Assembly (NCBI GenBank): GCA_964420325.1 | Contig: CAYQSU010000035.1 | Coordinates: 1-35,693, forward strand | Length of the DNA stretch: 35,693 nt | Direction of reading: 5' to 3' | Origin: CAYQSU01 sp964420325 | GTDB lineage: Bacteria > Pseudomonadota > Alphaproteobacteria > Rhodospirillales > Defluviicoccaceae | In this document: positions 32,156 through 35,693 of the stretch, in pieces | How the letters are laid out: every line of letters begins with the position of its first letter | How positions within the stretch are numbered: the first letter of the stretch is position 1 | Notes under the pieces: generated by a model | What the model was told of the DNA's origin: nothing | Database searches by the model: none | The model's input: only the letters and a program-made list of their open reading frames with translations | Program-made: the position numbers and the translations under genes

Positions 32156-33652
32156 CTACCGGCAGTCGCCGGCTCCCTCCGCCGCGAGCACGAAGCGGAG
32201 GCGCACCGGCCGCCCGGTCAGCCGCATCGGCGCCGCGAGCTCTTCCGCCGCGGCGTCGGCGGCGAATCCTGCGGCGAGCGCCCGGTTGGCGACGCCGACC
32301 ACGTCCGCCTGGCGATCGGGCCGCAACCAGACGACGAGGCACGACCCGTCCGCCCCGGTCCTGGGCGGCACCACCCTCGGATGCTTGACGCTGACCACCC
32401 GGGATTCCGGGAACCGGGCCTTGAGGTTGCCGGCGAGCGGATAGGGGTGCCAGTCGGCGACGATGGTGCCCCGATCGAAGCCCTTGGCCCGGAGCTCGGC
32501 CGCGAACGCATCGTAGGGCAGGTGCCGCTCGCAGCCCTCGCACCACAGCGGCTCGAGCGCCGCCTTGATGGCGAGCGCGCCGGCGAGGCCGGGGCCGGCG
32601 GCGACGAGGGCCGCGAGGAAGCCGGTGAGCCGCCGCCGGTCGACGCCGGCCGCCTGGGCTTGGGCGAGGAACCACAGCGGAAACAGGATCAGAACCGCCA
32701 TGTAGTGGTCGCGCACCCGCGTCCCCGTCGCCGCCGCCAGCGCCGCGAACAGCACGACCGCGAGGACGAGCTGGAGGCCGAGGATCCGCCGCCAGGGCGT
32801 CGGCGCCGCGCCAGAACCCGGCCGGAGCGCCCGCGGAAAGAGCACGGCGAGGACAAGCGCGAGCGGCAGCAGGAACCCCGCCGCCGCCTTGGCCGTGTGC
32901 AGGAGCGCCGCCCCCGGCTCGACCGGCGCCGCCTCGGCGGCGACGTCCGGCCAGTGGCCGGCGAGCCAGGCCGCCGGCGCGGCGACGATCGCGGCGGCGA
33001 CGGCGAGCGCGGCCAAGGACGGGCGGGCGAGGAGGAGGCGGCGCAGCACGGGGTCGGTGAGCGCCGCGGCGAGAAGCGAGACGAGGAACAGCGCGAAGCC
33101 GTACTTGGCGAGAAGGCCGAGCCCGGCGACGGCGCCGAGCGCGAGGGACCAGCCGGCGTGCGCGCCCTCCCTGAGACGCACGACGACATCGAAGCCGGCG
33201 ACGGCCAGCGTCATCGCCAGCACGGTGTGGCTGAGGCCGAGGATCGCGTCCCAGCCGACGACGTAGAGCGCCAACGGCGACAGCGCCGCCGCCGCCGCCA
33301 GCCGGTCGTCGGCGAGGACCCTGCGGGCGCTCGCGTAGAGGAGCGCGTACATCGCCCAGAGCAGCGCCAGCTTGACCGCGGCGACCGCCGCCGCGGTGGC
33401 GCCGAACAGCTGTTGGGCGAGGATGACGAGCCAGGTGTAGAGCGGCGGGTTGCGGGCGCCGTAACCGAGCGCGAAGGCTTGCGCGAAGACGAGCTGCTCG
33501 CCGTCGTCGCCGCCGAGGCCGGCGAAGCCGAGCGTGCGGATGACGCCGAGGGCCGCGAGCAGGCCCGCGACGAACAGATGGAAGCCGAAAGGCGTCGCCG
33601 GCACCCCGGCTGCACCCGACGCCACGGCCGAGAGGCGCGCCCCGGGGCTCAC
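32156..33652 (-). CDS. GT39-like membrane glycosyltransferase (ArnT/PMT family), copy 2
   Basis: A 498-aa polytopic membrane protein homologous along its length to copy 1. The first loop is GLGGDDGEQLVFAQAFALGY, then ARNPPLYTWL. The middle has VVGWDAILGLSHTVLAM, and the C-terminal domain starts with CEGCERHLPYDAFAAELRAK and contains WHPYPLAGNLKARFPE. The shared CxxC, the PY-x(3)-AAELRA segment and GNL-(R/K)-x-(R/F)-FP mark a conserved periplasmic domain. The start is GTG 33652, overlapping the stop of the upstream TVP38-like gene by 3 bases (GTGA). The two are therefore probably coupled. Confidence 0.87.
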   Translation of the reverse strand: MSPGARLSAVASGAAGVPATPFGFHLFVAGLLAALGVIRTLGFAGLGGDDGEQLVFAQAFALGYGARNPPLYTWLVILAQQLFGATAAAVAAVKLALLWAMYALLYASARRVLADDRLAAAAALSPLALYVVGWDAILGLSHTVLAMTLAVAGFDVVVRLREGAHAGWSLALGAVAGLGLLAKYGFALFLVSLLAAALTDPVLRRLLLARPSLAALAVAAAIVAAPAAWLAGHWPDVAAEAAPVEPGAALLHTAKAAAGFLLPLALVLAVLFPRALRPGSGAAPTPWRRILGLQLVLAVVLFAALAAATGTRVRDHYMAVLILFPLWFLAQAQAAGVDRRRLTGFLAALVAAGPGLAGALAIKAALEPLWCEGCERHLPYDAFAAELRAKGFDRGTIVADWHPYPLAGNLKARFPESRVVSVKHPRVVPPRTGADGSCLVVWLRPDRQADVVGVANRALAAGFAADAAAEELAAPMRLTGRPVRLRFVLAAEGAGDCR

Positions 33653-34377
33653 GTCGGCCCGGCGTCGGCGCCGGCCGCGGCCGTGTCTGGATCGCCCATC
33701 GAAGGCGCCACCGCGTCGCCCGCCGGCTCCGCCCGGTAGCGGCGATAGAGGTGGAGGCCGAGCAACGCCGAGACCGCGAACAGGGCGACGGCGAGGCCGC
33801 TCTTCAGCACGATGCCGCCGGCGAGGCCGCTGCCGACGAGGGCGAAGACGATGGTCTGCGGCGCGTGGCCGAGGGCGGACGCGGCGAGGAACGGCGCCGC
33901 CGGCACGCGGGAGACGCCGGCGAGCAGGTTGACGGCGAGGTTGTTGCTGATCGGCGACAGCCTGACCGCCAGCGTCATCGCGAACGGGTTGCGTTCGAGA
34001 AACGCATCGAGCCGGCGGACGCTCCGCGGGAACCGCCGGGCGACCAGGTCGCGGCCGAGCCAGCGGGCATAGGCGAAGGCGAGGACGACGCCGGCCATCT
34101 CCGCCGTGAGCGCCAGCGCGCTCCCCGCAACGACCCCGAAGGCGTAGCCGGCGACGAAGGCGAACGCCTGGCGCGAGACGCCGATGCCGGTGAGCACCGC
34201 GCCCGCGGCGACGAAGACGAGGCCCGCGCGGAAGCCGCCGCCGGCGATCTCGGCGTCGGTCCAGCGCCTGAGATCGTCGAGGCCGTAGCCGAGCCCGGAT
34301 TCGCGGACGAGGACCGCGGCGGCGGCGACGGTGAGGATGAGGATGACGCCCCGCACGAGGGCGTCCGGCTTCGGCAT
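33649..34377 (-). CDS. TVP38/TMEM64 family (SNARE-associated/DedA-like) membrane protein
   Basis: A 242-aa protein with several membrane segments. The family core is seen in RQAFAFVAGYAFGVVAGSAL, then MTLAVRLSPISNNLAVNLLA, then VPAAPFLAASALGHAPQTIV, the re-entrant R-x-x-P...N-x-x-x-G region. VTT-domain proteins are thought to scramble or flip lipids, including undecaprenyl phosphate in DedA relatives. Placement directly before a polyprenyl-phosphate-sugar glycosyltransferase would fit carrier-lipid recycling or flipping (inference). The C-terminal 25 residues are Ala/Gly/Asp-rich and probably disordered. The ATG at 34377 has no strong Shine-Dalgarno that I can see. Confidence 0.85.
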   Translation of the reverse strand: MPKPDALVRGVILILTVAAAAVLVRESGLGYGLDDLRRWTDAEIAGGGFRAGLVFVAAGAVLTGIGVSRQAFAFVAGYAFGVVAGSALALTAEMAGVVLAFAYARWLGRDLVARRFPRSVRRLDAFLERNPFAMTLAVRLSPISNNLAVNLLAGVSRVPAAPFLAASALGHAPQTIVFALVGSGLAGGIVLKSGLAVALFAVSALLGLHLYRRYRAEPAGDAVAPSMGDPDTAAAGADAGPT

Positions 34378-34505
34378 GGCGGTCCTCGCGTGGGCACCCA
34401 GCCCGGGCCGCCCCGACCCTACACGCCCGCCCCCCCGCCTGCCAACACCTCGGCGCCGCCGCGAGGGCGCTCAGGCGCGCCACTGAACTTCGAGCCGCGC
34501 TCGAT

Positions 34506-35363
34506 CTACGTCAGTGTTCGGGGTTTCATGTGAGCCCAGAGATGCCAACCAAGAAAAGATTGCAGTGGAAGTCTCTGCACTGGCAAGGGCGGCGCATGCA
34601 TGAACCGCTTGTAAATATTCGTTATCTTGAAGTCCGGAAAGTCCTTTTCCAATGCTTTCCTATCGTATAACTTTGAGTACGGATTAAGAGGCCCATCTGT
34701 ATTTCGATGAATGAAATTGCTGATCTTTAGGTACGTCCATATTCCTTCCCGGCGGGCGATCTGCAAATGATGCGCATATATACTCTTCAGCTTTAAACCA
34801 ATAATCCAAGATGACAAAAGCCCAAGTCGCCTAGCAACAGATATAGAAACAAGGTAATTAAGAGAGATGCGTGCATACACCATAACTACTAGTTCGCCCG
34901 TCGGTTTAAAAACACGGGCAATTTCTCTTTGCGCAGTTTGGATGTCAGGGATGTGGTGCAGGACGCCGTGCGAGAATACGAGATCAAAGCTTTGAGAAGG
35001 AAACGGAATATCGCACGCGCTGCCTTGCTTCAGAGCTTTGTAGGAGAGCCCTCTGATTTCTAGTCTTGTAGAGACACGAGCTATAGCCTCAGCCGTCAAG
35101 TCAAGACCATACCAGTTCGCCCCTCGTCTTATGATCTGTTCTGATTCACTTCCTTGGCCGAGGCCAATTTCCAGTATATTCTTTCCAGAGAATGGAATTT
35201 GGTCCAAGGAGTCCAATATGTGTTTCTCAGTTCGGTAACGAAACGTGTCATAGTCATCAAAGAACTTGGTGAAATCCCCATGAAATTTTTCATGCAGCCC
35301 GCCCACTAAGCCTTCGCCGCATGGGTGGGTATTCCAAAATGCCTGGATCCTTTGCTCGTCCAT
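34506..35363 (-). CDS. Class I SAM-dependent methyltransferase, low GC, probably acquired
   Basis: A 285-aa protein. SAM motif I is NILEIGLGQGSESEQIIRRG (residues 62-81), and a later block is LVFSHGVLHHIPDIQTAQRE. The family is methyltransferase type 11, with many possible substrates; the N-terminus FWNTHPCGEGLVGG resembles methyltransferases of sugar or glycan clusters, but I would not go further. Sampled lines of the gene are about 40-45% GC against about 70% around it, and codon use differs accordingly, so recent transfer is likely. The start at ATG 35363 is preferred because AAAGGGG lies about 6 nt upstream; a GTG two codons earlier is the alternative. Confidence 0.85.
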   Translation of the reverse strand: MDEQRIQAFWNTHPCGEGLVGGLHEKFHGDFTKFFDDYDTFRYRTEKHILDSLDQIPFSGKNILEIGLGQGSESEQIIRRGANWYGLDLTAEAIARVSTRLEIRGLSYKALKQGSACDIPFPSQSFDLVFSHGVLHHIPDIQTAQREIARVFKPTGELVVMVYARISLNYLVSISVARRLGLLSSWIIGLKLKSIYAHHLQIARREGIWTYLKISNFIHRNTDGPLNPYSKLYDRKALEKDFPDFKITNIYKRFMHAPPLPVQRLPLQSFLGWHLWAHMKPRTLT

Positions 35364-35636
35364 GAACACCCCTTTGACAATCGCCGTATCGGGTCAGGCC
35401 TAGCATTGTAGCATCCAGTCGGAGCACGCTGCGGGCCGTAGGGCTTGACGATGCGCATGGTGTTGGCCCCCGCCGTGCGCCCAGGAGAGCACACCGCATC
35501 GCGTGTTTCAGGCACCTTTCACTCTTGCAACCCTCGCGATCGGGGTCGCCGAGGCCGCCCCGCAAGCGCCGATCCGGGTGCACCGCGGGCTCTCCCGAGT
35601 CCCGCGCGGCGGCCGGCGGGGCCTCCCGGTGGCAGA
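35364..35636. other. Junction region without a convincing gene
   Basis: About 270 bp between the methyltransferase start and the transposase fragment. Minus-strand frames run through it (for example MRIVKPYGPQRAPTGCY from about 35458), but they continue into the methyltransferase region in a different frame and have mixed composition. It looks like debris between mobile-element sequence and the acquired gene. Confidence 0.4.
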
Positions 35637-35693
35637 TCCCGGCGTCTTCGGCGGCAGCTTCAGCTTCTCCCGCAGCGCCGCGTTCTCGGCCCG
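35637..35693 (-). pseudogene. IS66-family transposase remnant at the window edge
   Basis: Read leftward from the window end, the first 19 codons give RAENAALREKLKLPPKTPG, matching the coiled-coil start of many IS66 transposases (AENAALR-E-KL...PPKTP, normally followed by N-S-S-x-P-P-S). After PPKTPG the similarity stops abruptly and the frame runs into unrelated sequence and then a stop, so at this side the gene is broken. Whether more of it lies beyond the window cannot be seen. Confidence 0.5.

Noticed and set aside
35306..35515. 69-codon minus frame beginning MPETRDAVC and containing MRIVKPYGPQ
   Set aside because: It overlaps the methyltransferase start, lacks support for its start, and sits in mobile-element debris; too uncertain to call.

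Overview
The window is a high-GC (about 65-70% by eye) segment with dense, short-spaced genes. Gene content points to an alphaproteobacterium, probably of the Rhodospirillales type. The clues are a DUF3035 (BamF-type) lipoprotein, DUF1244, DUF4168, a MaoC hydratase, a purD/xseA divergent pair, TIGR02281-type aspartic protease, and a Hya/Hup-type [NiFe] hydrogenase operon. This placement is inference from gene content; no rRNA or tRNA was seen.

Left half, about 1-15100: ordinary core genome. From the left edge come a truncated HerA-like ATPase gene (DUF853), a MAPEG membrane protein, a secreted DUF4168 protein, a very small ArfA-like ribosome-rescue gene and a small unknown. Then MaoC hydratase, followed by a long plus-strand run: ribF-ileS-lspA-DUF3035-M16-M16-DUF1244. 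Several of these genes overlap by 4 bp. tadA lies opposite, divergent from a gamma-glutamyl amidotransferase-rluB-rsmD run whose genes also overlap by 4 bp. A membrane-anchored aspartic protease then reads leftward.

Middle, about 15100-25400: pgi and mutL form a minus-strand pair. An AT-rich gap separates mutL from the aspartic protease gene. Next are a two-gene minus-strand unit (terminase-small-subunit-like protein plus an 83-aa protein) behind a strong promoter with an embedded palindrome, a conserved small unknown, purD and xseA divergent from a 61-bp gap, and a patatin-like protein with altered catalytic motifs. Then comes accessory DNA: a broken IS630-type transposase, and a coupled pair made of a 61-aa unknown and an M41-like protein whose zinc motif reads HWAGH instead of HEAGH.

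Right, about 25400-30530: an AT-rich control region with a possible FNR/FixK-type site and a 32-aa membrane micro-ORF leads into a compact uptake-hydrogenase operon: small subunit, large subunit, cytochrome b and a HupH/HyaF-type assembly protein. The small subunit has all six cysteines of the oxygen-tolerant (Hyd-1 type) proximal cluster. The large subunit keeps its C-terminal cleavable tail, but the endopeptidase that removes it and the hyp genes are not in the window.

Far right, about 30530-35693: two paralogous GT39-like membrane glycosyltransferases lie tail to tail with a single base between their stop codons. The leftward-reading copy is coupled to a TVP38/TMEM64 membrane protein. The window ends with a low-GC SAM methyltransferase gene next to an IS66-like remnant, which looks like an acquired islet.

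The observations I rate highest are the ArfA-like gene with a perfect 18-bp palindrome inside its 3' coding region, the HWAGH M41 pseudoprotease coupled to a small ORF, and the orphan terminase-small-subunit-like operon.
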